A DNA stretch of 64,000 bases from Defluviitaleaceae bacterium (GCA_009779755.1 WRDO01000001.1:1-64000), one strand, 5' to 3'; positions 44,173-52,317 are shown, counted from the first letter of the stretch. The notes: generated by a model from the sequence alone, not told the origin. Numbers and translations: made by a program.

Positions 44173-44947
44173 CGTTAGTAAGGATATAAACCCATTCCGT
44201 ACCGATTTGACGTTCGGTTACGGGAATAAAAGGGGATAGTTTACCCGCGTTGAAAGCGGTTTCGAAGGTATGGCGGTAATGGCGCGCCATGCCTTTTTCC
44301 TTTCCGCCCAAACTTTTTAGCGGGTAGGTGATAACGAGGTGCCTTGCGTGTAAACAACACGCGAGGCGGAAGCCGCTGTCCGGCGATTGCGCTTCCAGTA
44401 CAGGCAGGAGCTTAAGCATAAAAACGAGGTCGGCTTTCGGGGGTTCGGAATCAAAGGGTTCGGGGGTGGCGAGGTCACGGCATTCGGCGGCGGGGGGTAA
44501 CCCGTACACGGTAAAAAAACGGTTGAGCAACTCCGCCTGTTGGGTACATATGTCGTAGGCGTAGTAGGTTTGTAATTTCGCTTGGATGTCGGGGCTCGCT
44601 TCGAATAAAAAGGGGAGCGAAAAGGGATTAAACCCGCAGCCCAAATCAACGATGGACTCCGGCGGGGGGACATGTTCAAAGATAAATCGGTAGAAATCGG
44701 GGTAGTGGGGCAAGCGTTCGCGGGTGGAAGCGTGCAGGCGCAGGATTCCACCCGCTTCGGGAACGGAAAGTGCTTTATTGTTTATGTTAAGTACAGCAAC
44801 GGCTTTTTTATACGCGGAGGGTTGTACATACGCGCCGTACAATTGGTGCAGGCGCGTTTTTACGGCTTTATCGGGGTCCTTCCGCGTGGCTTCCTCTGCG
44901 AGAATACGCTCGACGAGCGGCGGGTATAGGTAAATATATTTTTTCAT
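44138..44947 (-). CDS. 16S rRNA m7G1405-type methyltransferase homologue (Arm/Rmt/FmrO family)
   Basis: 269 residues. The SAM motif is SIVDLGCGFNPFSLPF (about 98-113); downstream are YYAYDICTQQAELLNRFF, LVFMLKLLPVLEAQ and LVITYPLKSLGGKEKGMARHYR, the order and wording of the aminoglycoside-resistance 16S rRNA (guanine1405-N7) methyltransferases (ArmA, RmtB, FmrO, Sgm). The N-terminal helical domain is present. In producers and resistant bacteria this enzyme blocks 4,6-disubstituted deoxystreptamines. Here it is a lone chromosomal gene between a flagellar and an oxidative-stress gene, without mobile signs, so it may be intrinsic. Whether it gives resistance is not shown. Confidence 0.78.
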   Translation of the reverse strand: MKKYIYLYPPLVERILAEEATRKDPDKAVKTRLHQLYGAYVQPSAYKKAVAVLNINNKALSVPEAGGILRLHASTRERLPHYPDFYRFIFEHVPPPESIVDLGCGFNPFSLPFLFEASPDIQAKLQTYYAYDICTQQAELLNRFFTVYGLPPAAECRDLATPEPFDSEPPKADLVFMLKLLPVLEAQSPDSGFRLACCLHARHLVITYPLKSLGGKEKGMARHYRHTFETAFNAGKLSPFIPVTERQIGTEWVYILTNVNASPTSPKST

Positions 44948-44966
44948 GGTACCTTGGGGTATTTCT

Positions 44967-45380
44967 TCACTCGATTTCCGTTTTCCAAAGCCCGTGTAAA
45001 TTACAATAGGCGTAGACCGCTACCGGTTTGTCGCCCGTAACACAAAACGGGAGCCTCGGCTCCTCCCCGGCCTTTAGGCATTTACGCTGGCCGCCGCGCT
45101 CGGTTTCCACATACACAAACGAAATGTGGTGCCCGTCATCCATCGGATGGGTTGCGCTGCCAACCTTAACGTCCAAGCAAATGCATTCGCGGCCGCAATC
45201 GCAGGTTCCCGTTTCGCTGCTGACGACGGGCAGGTGCTTCTCCGCGCTTGCTTCCACGGTATTGGGCACGAGCTCCGCCATCTTTTCACCGCAGCACATC
45301 ATGGGTACGCCCTTGTCTTTGATAAGCCCCATCAAATTGCCGCAATGTCCGCATTTGTAGAATTTTTGCCCCTTACACAT
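44967..45380 (-). CDS. dfx: Desulfoferrodoxin (superoxide reductase)
   Basis: Reduces superoxide to peroxide without making oxygen, typical of anaerobes. The desulforedoxin-like iron centre I is C10xxC13 and C29C30 (FYKCGHCG, MMCCGEK). The catalytic centre II ligands are His49 (EKHLPV), His78, His84 or 85 (THPMDDGHHISFVY), Cys126 and His129 (YCNLHGLW). An extra cluster of Cys (TCDCGRECICLDV) lies between the domains and is not usual. Start at 45380 (MCKGQKFYKC) is chosen by alignment. 137 residues. Confidence 0.94.
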   Translation of the reverse strand: MCKGQKFYKCGHCGNLMGLIKDKGVPMMCCGEKMAELVPNTVEASAEKHLPVVSSETGTCDCGRECICLDVKVGSATHPMDDGHHISFVYVETERGGQRKCLKAGEEPRLPFCVTGDKPVAVYAYCNLHGLWKTEIE

Positions 45381-45488
45381 GTGGGTTGCCTCCTTTATTA
45401 ATCGTATGCCTATCTTACCAAAACGGCAGTATGCGAACAATGTTTGTTTTTACGATGTTTGTTTTTACGTTGTGCTTTAAGATTGCTG

Positions 45489-45580
45489 TTATGCCTTTAA
45501 TTTACCAACCCTTGTCGCATTGAGAACAGCAAGAAGCGATACACCCACATCCGCAAACACGGCTTCCCACAAAGAAGCTA
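45489..45580 (-). pseudogene. 3' fragment of heavy-metal P-type ATPase gene (duplicate)
   Basis: These 92 bases match the last 92 bases of the ATPase gene at 52367-52458 with four differences, including the stop codon. On the minus strand they read SLWEAVFADVGVSLLAVLNA and so on. Upstream of the match the sequence switches to a topoisomerase fragment. It is thus the scar of a second copy lost by recombination. Confidence 0.85.
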
Positions 45581-45714
45581 TTATCGTCATCTGCACCGAC
45601 GCGGACAAAACCCGTGAAATGTTCGAGATATTGCTGGGGGATAATTTAAAAAGCAGAAAAGAATTTATCGAAGAAAACGGTTATTTATACATCGTCATGG
45701 CCGAAACGGGATAA
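45580..45714 (+). pseudogene. C-terminal fragment of a type IIA topoisomerase B subunit (ParE/GyrB-like)
   Basis: The frame reads DADKTREMFEILLGDNLKSR then KEFIEENGYLYIV, the conserved end of GyrB/ParE (…ILxGDxxxxRxEFIEENxxx). Only some 45 residues remain, joined directly to the ATPase fragment on its left; a 64-codon frame spanning the join from 45520 is a chance chimera. The rest of the gene is gone. Confidence 0.65.
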
Positions 45715-45716
45715 CC

Positions 45717-46145
45717 CTATTCGACAATACGCACACGCTCACCGGAAAAGACAGGCTCGTTGCTTGCCGTAATGATACCGTATGCGGGCATATCCTGTCC
45801 CATAATCGGTGTGACCGCTGCGTGGGTATCATTTCGCCGTCCGACATCCACCCGCAGGATGCGCGCATGATAACTGCTCCCGAAGCGTTTCGGTACGGAT
45901 TCTGCATATAAAATGAAATGTCCGTTACCGTCCCGGTGGAGGGCGGAAAGGGGTATGACGTTCGGGTGGTTCGTGGTGTGGGCAGTGCCGTCGGCATCTA
46001 CGGTTGTGATAATTCCCCTGCTTGCAAATTCCAACACGACCCGCTTGGCAGAAAGGGTCGCCAGCGTATTGGAAAAAATAATCAGGAATACAAGTAAAGC
46101 AATAAACGCTACCGTCACCCGATTTAATATTTTTTTATAAGTCAT
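45717..46145 (-). CDS. Shortened membrane-fusion-type protein, last gene of the BlaR-SBP operon
   Basis: 142 residues. The N-terminal 45 (KILNRVTVAFIALLVFLIIF, then SNTLATLSAKRVVLEFASRG) match the anchor and first strand of Gram-positive membrane fusion proteins. After ITTVDADGTAH it jumps to NVIPLSALHRDGNGHFILYA and HARILRVDVGRRND, typical of the C-terminal part of the same family. The middle of about 250 residues (lipoyl and coiled-coil hairpin) is missing. The frame is preserved, 12 bases behind the second permease, so a short version may be functional. It could be a decayed efflux adaptor. Confidence 0.6.
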   Translation of the reverse strand: MTYKKILNRVTVAFIALLVFLIIFSNTLATLSAKRVVLEFASRGIITTVDADGTAHTTNHPNVIPLSALHRDGNGHFILYAESVPKRFGSSYHARILRVDVGRRNDTHAAVTPIMGQDMPAYGIITASNEPVFSGERVRIVE

Positions 46146-46157
46146 GGTTTTCCCTTT

Positions 46158-47048
46158 CTACTTTAAACCGGTTATTTTCATTCCCGCCGTCAAATGCTCT
46201 TGCCCATGCAGGAAAGCCAAAAGTGCCGGAATCATATAAAATACCGAAGCCGCAAATATAATGTTAAAGTTCCCCGTCAACCGTGTCAGATAAACCGATA
46301 AAGGTTGCCATTCTATATCTGTGATAAATACAAGGGCTTGGTCAACCACATTCCAATAATCAATAAAAACGAGTAATGCCAATGCGGCAATGGCGGGCTT
46401 CATCAGCGGTGTGATAATGGACACAAGGATACGGAACTGTCCCGCACCGTCTATTTTTGCCGCTTCGATGAACTCCACGGGCAGGGTTTTTAAATATTGC
46501 CGTAAAAGAAAAACGCCGAAGGGCGCGAACAGCGCAGGCAAAATAATCGCCGGCAAACTCTCCGATATACCGAAAAAGCCCGCGATGACAAATTGCGGCA
46601 CCAGCAAAACAGGCAGCGGCATCAGCATAATTACGATGTAAGCAAAAAACAGCTTCTCTTTATTGCGCCATTTTAAAAATTCGAAAGCATAAGCCGCGGG
46701 TACGCTGATAACAAGCTGCCCCAACACGGCGGGCAGGGCAATCAACAAACTGTTAAGCATTGCGTTCATATATTCCGCATAGCGGAACAGCGCGGCATAT
46801 TGCCCCGCCGATACATAGTCGGGGGATAGTGTCATCCGCACATAGTGAATTTGCGGGAACACATCCAATACATAAAAAATATTGGAAGGTAAAATGTTCA
46901 TGGTAAACCGACTGCGTACTTCAAAACCCTTCATCAACGAATTGATAACCGTGATAAAAACGGGCAACATAAAACCCGCCGCCAAAACAGCGGTAAAAAA
47001 TATTAGGATTGCCGTAAGCAATCTTTTTTTTATTGTCGCGTTCATCAT
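46158..47048 (-). CDS. Carbohydrate ABC transporter permease (MalG-like, CUT1)
   Basis: 296 residues, six membrane helices. The EAA loop, which contacts the ATPase, reads EAAKIDGAGQFRILVSIITPLMKPA at about 190-215, as in sugar-importer permeases of the MalG/UgpE group. ATGA overlap with the first permease gene. It forms with it the channel of a CUT1 importer. No ATPase is encoded here, so a shared MsmX/MsmK-type ATPase would be needed (inference). A long periplasmic loop follows the first helix. Confidence 0.92.
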   Translation of the reverse strand: MMNATIKKRLLTAILIFFTAVLAAGFMLPVFITVINSLMKGFEVRSRFTMNILPSNIFYVLDVFPQIHYVRMTLSPDYVSAGQYAALFRYAEYMNAMLNSLLIALPAVLGQLVISVPAAYAFEFLKWRNKEKLFFAYIVIMLMPLPVLLVPQFVIAGFFGISESLPAIILPALFAPFGVFLLRQYLKTLPVEFIEAAKIDGAGQFRILVSIITPLMKPAIAALALLVFIDYWNVVDQALVFITDIEWQPLSVYLTRLTGNFNIIFAASVFYMIPALLAFLHGQEHLTAGMKITGLK

Positions 47049-47899
47049 ATATACGTCTGCCTTTGTTGTATTTTGTACAGCAACGCCACTAACAGGAATA
47101 TAAACCCGAATAAATAAAACGACGCGCTCGCCATTAATTGAAAATTCAAATTGGTGAACTGGTTATTCAAAAAATGTTGCAAAAGGTAAATCCGCATGTG
47201 CGGATGTGTACCCGTCAATAAATAAATTTCACGGAACACTTTAAAGGAATGAACTACAGACAGGATAAAAACCAAAAAAAACGTGGGTTGCAAATACGTC
47301 AGCGTCACAATGCGAAACTGCCGAAACCGCCCCGCGCCTTCGATTTGCGCATATTCGTAATAATCCCGCGGGATAGCGTCCAACCCCGCCTGAAAGAGAA
47401 TCATGTTAAAGCCCGCGTTTTTCCAAACAAAAATAATTATAACAACCCACATGGCATAATCGCTGTTGAGCCAATCAATGGGTGCGGCAGGGAAAAGCAA
47501 GCGGTTTACCATCCCATTCAAGTTCACCAAATGCCGCCAGAAAAATACCATGCTCGCCGATGGTATCATCAAAGGCAATATAAAGAATACCGCAAAAACC
47601 CGCCGGATTCGCACAGGCATGGGGCGAAGCAAGAGTGCCGCCACCAGCGCAAGCACCATAATTAACGGAATGCTTATCCCCATAAAAAACACGGTGTTTC
47701 GTAACGCCAATTGAAATGCGGCGTTGTTCCACGTTTCCGTTAAATTCGCAACACCCACGAAGTTACGTGCCGCAACGTTATCAATCAAAGCGTAGTAAAC
47801 CGAAATACCGAACGGCACAATATAAAATACCGCAAGCCCGATAATTGAAGGCAATAAAAATAAGTTAAACGCGCTTTCGCGGCGGAATATTCGCATCAT
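47045..47899 (-). CDS. Carbohydrate ABC transporter permease (MalF-like, CUT1)
   Basis: 284 residues, six membrane helices. The first helix (FNLFLLPSIIGLAVFYIVPF) is the usual MalF/UgpA start, and the EAA-like loop is EYAQIEGAGRFRQFRIVTL. It overlaps the preceding M56-SBP gene by four bases (ATGA), so the solute-binding fusion protein and channel are made together. That coupling is the main reason to think the fusion delivers its ligand to this channel. Confidence 0.92.
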   Translation of the reverse strand: MMRIFRRESAFNLFLLPSIIGLAVFYIVPFGISVYYALIDNVAARNFVGVANLTETWNNAAFQLALRNTVFFMGISIPLIMVLALVAALLLRPMPVRIRRVFAVFFILPLMIPSASMVFFWRHLVNLNGMVNRLLFPAAPIDWLNSDYAMWVVIIIFVWKNAGFNMILFQAGLDAIPRDYYEYAQIEGAGRFRQFRIVTLTYLQPTFFLVFILSVVHSFKVFREIYLLTGTHPHMRIYLLQHFLNNQFTNLNFQLMASASFYLFGFIFLLVALLYKIQQRQTYI

Positions 47900-50800
47900 T
47901 CAATCAACCAAAGCGAAATCGAATTTTGTATCAACTGCGCAAACGCCTCCGCCGTAATCGCCCCCGCCATAAAATTATTAAAATGAACCGATTCCGGCCC
48001 GCCCCACACCTCGGGTGGGATAAGGGGGTGGATTAATGCCACGGGCATTTCGTTAAGGGCGGCGATACGCGCCATTGCCGCGTCTATATAAACGTCAGCT
48101 TCATCTTCTTTTATGTCCCAGTCCATATGCCGGCCCCAATGGTTAATATCCGTGTATACGGCGTTTTCAAAGAAACGGCGCGTCATATTTGCGTTTTCGC
48201 GCAGGATGGATGTGGCGACGCTGTGCCCCGCCCATGGGGCAGCTCCGTACGGGCTTGCCAACGCGCGGCCCGTGGCACGGGGGTAGGTGCGTAACAAATA
48301 GGTGATAAATTCCCAAGCCAGCTCCGGTTGCCCGTTGGCGTTGACCGCAAGCAATGCCCACACGCCGAACCAGTTATCGGGATTGATAACCAATTGTCCG
48401 GCATTGTTAACCACGGGACGGTAATGCACGAAATGATTGGCGGTACGTGAAAAGAACGGATTGGCTCCCGACATTTCAACTTGCCTCTCCTCAAAAATTT
48501 GCGCGCTTGCCAATCGGGACATTTCTTCCACCCCGGGCGCGTTGCTGTTGCTAATGTTAAACATTCCGTCGAACCCTTCATATGCACGCCTTGTTATTTC
48601 CAAGTATTCGATAAAACGCGGGTCGGTAAAGCTCGCCCTGCGCGTTCCAAAATCAATAAAATCGTATAACGCGGCTTGAACCGCATGAAACGGTGTAACG
48701 GAAAGCCCCCAAAGGTACCCGTAGGATAAACGCGCAAGCTGCGGCTCGTCGCGCACACGCAGGTAAAGCTCCATCATATCGCCTTGGGTCACCGTATCCG
48801 CCCGGGCAAAGCGGTTTTGTTCCTCTTGGGGCAAACGGGCGTTGATGCCCACATGGTGAAAAGCGAAGCTGGTGGGGAAAAGGTACAGCCCGCCGTCAAA
48901 TTCGAAGGCTTCCAGCACATTTTCATAGAATTCGCCGCGGCTTGTGCGTTCGCAATTATCCATGAGCGTATAAAAATCGGCAAGGAAGCCGTTGCGGGCC
49001 ATGCCGCGAAAATTCATCCCCCATGTATCGGTCAGGAAGATATCCGGCCCGCTCCCCGCCATCAACTCCGTTTGCAAGCGCGCGCGCCGAGCTTCTATGC
49101 CCTCAAAATCATCCCACCGATACACGTCCATATCCAACGCGAAGGTGTATGCCAAACCCTGCGCCTGCCAGCTCGCGTTCATGGCGGTGGCTGCCTGTTG
49201 GAACAACGCGGAATGCCCGTTGTCGATGCGGATTGTCAATGTGCGCACAAAGGGGTCGGGCTCCGGCGGGGGTGGAGGCTCGGGCACATAGGCTTCCACT
49301 TCGCGTTCCGTACCCATCCACGCCAGCATATTGCCCTCCATGGCGCGTACGGCGTCCGACCCGCTGCCTTCACCCGCAAGGAACGCGTTAAACGTGCCGC
49401 TTATCACATCCCACGGCATAAGATACACTACCGGGCGGACGCTCGGCATCTCCGCGTAAACCATAATACGATCCGCCGCGTGGGAAACCGCCGCGCTTTC
49501 GTTGGTGAGAATGGGCCGAAGTGTTAATTGCAATAATTCGTTGTTGATTCCCCGTTCCAAATATTCCCGGGCATACGGACGCGAAATGTGTATATCCCCG
49601 CCCCATCCGTTCAAAGCCGTTTCGTTAAGCAACGCCTCGATAAATGCCCACGCCACGTCCGGGTCTACATGCGCACCGATAACCACCGCAAGTGATATCG
49701 AACGGTTGACCAGCGCGCCCCGTTCGTCCGCTACGGGAATATAATGCGTAAAAAACTCACGCTCGAAGGGGAAAAACGCGTTGGACACAGCCGCGTTCGT
49801 CGGGATATGGAACACGGTGTTCCCTTGCAAGTTCTGCATGTCTTCATAACGGGCGTCGTTAATGAGCAAGTCGGGGTTGGTGTTATTATGAATGTGTGTA
49901 CGCACACCCTCCAGCATCGCCGCCGTACCTTCGGGGAAAGCCGCCTCACGATTGGAAAAGTCCAGCGCATGGGTAACCTCCGCTTGCAACGTGAAAACGG
50001 GGTGTAATGAATTTGAAAAATAAAAATCGACAAATTCCGGGTGCGTTGTAACAAGCTCGGCGTATATGTCAATCAACTGCGACGCGGACGCCGTTTCCAG
50101 CGCGGCGAAGCGGTTTATGATTTCGGGCGGAAGTGCGGCGTTAATCCCCACCGTTTGAAAATTAAAGCCCATGGGCATGGCATACAGCCGCCCGCCCACT
50201 TCAAAGCCCGCAAGTGCGTTTTCGTAGAAGTCGGCGCGGTCGGGGATGATTTCGTTGATATCCATAATAAAGCCGTTTTCGATGAAGCGGTACAGCGGGG
50301 TGTTACCCATGGTAACGAAGATATCCGGCCCGACACCCCCCGCGAACAGGGATAACATGTGTTCGATATACTCCGCGTGTTCCTCAATGAGATAGTCCGT
50401 CAGTTCAAATCCTATCCCGTGGGAAGCGTGCAAGGCATTCGCTGCGGCGGTCATGCGTATTTGGGCGTTTCTTACAATCGGCGCGAAGATTTTAAGCGTG
50501 TCGCCCTCGGAGGCGTGCAGTCCTGTGTGGCTGCCGTCGCCGTTTGCGTAGCCGCTTTCCGTGTCCCCCGGTTCGTCTTTCCCCCGCCCGCCGAACTGCA
50601 CCAGGGAAAAAGCCACGACCCCCGCTACCATCAGCACGGTACATATGACCAGCACCCAACGCTTGGGTGTGGTTTTGGTGATTATATTTCTCAAACGGCT
50701 TTTTAAACCCTTTCCGCCGTTTGTTAATGCATAAGCCAACGCGCCTTGGGTTTTCGTATCAATCCATGCGGCGTCTATCAGGGTGCGGCTGTACACCATG

Positions 50801-51759
50801 CGGGTTTCCGCGTCGGAATGGCGCAATACGGCATCGTCGCAGGCTTTTTCGGATTCGTCCACCGCCAAACGATCCATCAGATGCACCAGCGGGTTAAACC
50901 AATGCATAACCACGGCGGCCAGGCACAGCAGACGCGCCAAGATGTCGCCGCGTTTGATATGCAGGGCTTCGTGCAGGATAACCAGCCGCTGTTGTACCGG
51001 GTCAACGTGTTGCAAATACGCGGGCAATACGATAACCGGGCGGAAAAATCCATGCATCATGGGTATGGTAGCGTTGTGGTTTACCATCAGCCGCGCCTTG
51101 CGCCGTATACCGACGTGGCAACATATGCGGATAAACAGGTTGTACAGCGAACCGGCGGTTATTTCCTCATTGTTTTTAATCATTTTACGCTTAAAAAGCG
51201 CATGGCCGATTACGTGAAACAGGGCAAAGCCCAACAAACCCGCCACCCATATAATAAATAATAATTGCCATATATTTTCACGCAGTGTCGTTAATAACGC
51301 AACGTGTTCCGCCACTTCCGCAAGCGCGTAATATTCACTGCACAATACCTCGGTTGCTTCCGTGGTTGTTGATTCATTGGTTATATACAGTGCCGCCGCT
51401 TGCGGGGCGGGGATATCCGGCACATAAACAGGGGCATTCGGGACGTTCTGCACCGGCGGTAAAACAAAGGAATGTGCGTTATACGCAAAGTCATGCCGAT
51501 AAACTTGGTCATATGTTAAATCCAAATCGACGTAAAGCGGGGCTTCAATTTCCCGGTATACTTCTTCCCGCGGCAGGGTGAACGTCAACATGGCGGGGCG
51601 GTAGGGAATAAGCAACGCGGCCGCCACAATCAACCAACACAAATGCCGCAAGCCGGAGCGGGTTTTGCGGACGAGGATTTTGCTTAACAACAGCAATATT
51701 AATATCGCACCCGACATAAGTAAGGACGTTTCCAATATCAGTTGAATTACACGTTCCAT
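47896..51759 (-). CDS. M56 (BlaR1-type) membrane metalloprotease fused to two extracellular solute-binding domains
   Basis: 1287 residues. Residues 1-390 are BlaR1/MecR1-like: helices at about 8-30, 38-55, 163-187, a cytoplasmic M56 protease with zinc motif HEALH (263-267) and the third ligand region DESEKACDDAVL (301-312), and a final helix 367-389. In BlaR1 an outside penicillin sensor follows; here it is replaced by two tandem family-1 solute-binding domains, about 418-820 (GGVGPDIFVTMGNTPLYRF, DPDVAWAFIEALL) and 838-1287 (GSGPDIFLTDTWG, QPELAWEFITYLL), joined by VPEPPPPPEPDP. The domains differ and lack a lipobox. It follows a BlaI gene by 12 bases and overlaps a permease gene. Proteolytic cleavage of BlaI on ligand binding is inferred. 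Confidence 0.88.
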   Translation of the reverse strand: MERVIQLILETSLLMSGAILILLLLSKILVRKTRSGLRHLCWLIVAAALLIPYRPAMLTFTLPREEVYREIEAPLYVDLDLTYDQVYRHDFAYNAHSFVLPPVQNVPNAPVYVPDIPAPQAAALYITNESTTTEATEVLCSEYYALAEVAEHVALLTTLRENIWQLLFIIWVAGLLGFALFHVIGHALFKRKMIKNNEEITAGSLYNLFIRICCHVGIRRKARLMVNHNATIPMMHGFFRPVIVLPAYLQHVDPVQQRLVILHEALHIKRGDILARLLCLAAVVMHWFNPLVHLMDRLAVDESEKACDDAVLRHSDAETRMVYSRTLIDAAWIDTKTQGALAYALTNGGKGLKSRLRNIITKTTPKRWVLVICTVLMVAGVVAFSLVQFGGRGKDEPGDTESGYANGDGSHTGLHASEGDTLKIFAPIVRNAQIRMTAAANALHASHGIGFELTDYLIEEHAEYIEHMLSLFAGGVGPDIFVTMGNTPLYRFIENGFIMDINEIIPDRADFYENALAGFEVGGRLYAMPMGFNFQTVGINAALPPEIINRFAALETASASQLIDIYAELVTTHPEFVDFYFSNSLHPVFTLQAEVTHALDFSNREAAFPEGTAAMLEGVRTHIHNNTNPDLLINDARYEDMQNLQGNTVFHIPTNAAVSNAFFPFEREFFTHYIPVADERGALVNRSISLAVVIGAHVDPDVAWAFIEALLNETALNGWGGDIHISRPYAREYLERGINNELLQLTLRPILTNESAAVSHAADRIMVYAEMPSVRPVVYLMPWDVISGTFNAFLAGEGSGSDAVRAMEGNMLAWMGTEREVEAYVPEPPPPPEPDPFVRTLTIRIDNGHSALFQQAATAMNASWQAQGLAYTFALDMDVYRWDDFEGIEARRARLQTELMAGSGPDIFLTDTWGMNFRGMARNGFLADFYTLMDNCERTSRGEFYENVLEAFEFDGGLYLFPTSFAFHHVGINARLPQEEQNRFARADTVTQGDMMELYLRVRDEPQLARLSYGYLWGLSVTPFHAVQAALYDFIDFGTRRASFTDPRFIEYLEITRRAYEGFDGMFNISNSNAPGVEEMSRLASAQIFEERQVEMSGANPFFSRTANHFVHYRPVVNNAGQLVINPDNWFGVWALLAVNANGQPELAWEFITYLLRTYPRATGRALASPYGAAPWAGHSVATSILRENANMTRRFFENAVYTDINHWGRHMDWDIKEDEADVYIDAAMARIAALNEMPVALIHPLIPPEVWGGPESVHFNNFMAGAITAEAFAQLIQNSISLWLIE

Positions 51760-51771
51760 GGTAACCCTCCT

Positions 51772-52146
51772 TTATTCCTCGGTATTTTCCTTCAGCCACG
51801 CCTCGATTTCCGTCAAGTCCTCTTTGGAAGCTCTTTTGAACAAGGCATTCATAAGTCCGGGTACGGAATTTTTATGGAATTTTTGAAAAAACCGGCCTGT
51901 TTCCTGATTCAGGTATACATCCTGGGATATCAACGGTGTGTAAATGCGTTCCCTGCCCTGCTTGGTTGTGTATAAAAAGCCCTTCTCCACCAAACGGGCA
52001 AGGAGGGTATACACCGTTTGCACCGTCCAACCCCGTTCCGGTTCCGCCAAAGCGGTTACCTGATTTATGGATATGGGCGAGGGCTGCTCCCATACGATTT
52101 GCATAATAGTGAATTCGGCATCAGGCAATTGGGGTATTTTTTTCAT
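51772..52146 (-). CDS. BlaI/MecI/CopY family repressor
   Basis: 124 residues beginning MKKIPQLPDAEFTIMQIVWE, the classic start of the family. The wHTH spans 5-75 (SINQVTALAEPERGWTVQTV, YTLLARLVEKGFL) and the C-terminal dimerisation helices follow (LMNALFKRASKEDLTEIEAWLKE). BlaI proteins are cleaved by their M56 partner near the middle of the C-terminal half. ATG 52146 follows GGGAGGCG. It lies directly before the M56-SBP gene and has its likely operators upstream. It would repress the whole transport operon. Confidence 0.93.
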   Translation of the reverse strand: MKKIPQLPDAEFTIMQIVWEQPSPISINQVTALAEPERGWTVQTVYTLLARLVEKGFLYTTKQGRERIYTPLISQDVYLNQETGRFFQKFHKNSVPGLMNALFKRASKEDLTEIEAWLKENTEE

Positions 52147-52163
52147 AAACGCCTCCCATGTCT

Positions 52164-52255
52164 TACATCTGTTTATTATACACGGCAATGACTACGCCTT
52201 TGAGTTGATATCTGTACGATTACTTTATCTTACATTTGTCGTAATTAATTGTCAA
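52164..52255 (-). promoter_or_regulatory. Promoter and BlaI-type operators of the BlaI-M56-SBP operon
   Basis: On the minus strand TTGACA (52250-52255) and TAAGAT (52227-52232) are spaced 17 bases, a strong promoter. Two near-matches to the BlaI/CopY consensus TACAnnTGTA occur: GACAAATGTA at 52231-52240, overlapping the -10, and AACAGATGTA at 52164-52173, just before the ribosome site. Each half-site TGTA is perfect on one side, the other has one mismatch. The placement suits repression by the BlaI gene product. Confidence 0.6.
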
Positions 52256-52287
52256 CACAAAAATTGTTATCCTGTAAAAACCATTAA

Positions 52288-52317
52288 AAAAGCCGCATAC
52301 AAGGGTACGCGGCTTTA
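52288..52317 (-). terminator. Terminator of the metal ATPase operon
   Basis: Minus strand: AAAGCCGCGTACCCTTGTAT then GCGGCTTTTTT. Stem AAAGCCGC/GCGGCTTT with a 12-base loop and a T tract, 50 bases downstream of the ATPase stop. It isolates the metal operon from the divergent-looking BlaI promoter next to it. Confidence 0.8.

Noticed and set aside
45520..45714. A 64-codon protein at the ATPase/topoisomerase scar
   Set aside because: Its first third is the antisense of the ATPase fragment; only the last 45 residues are topoisomerase-like, so it is a chimera.
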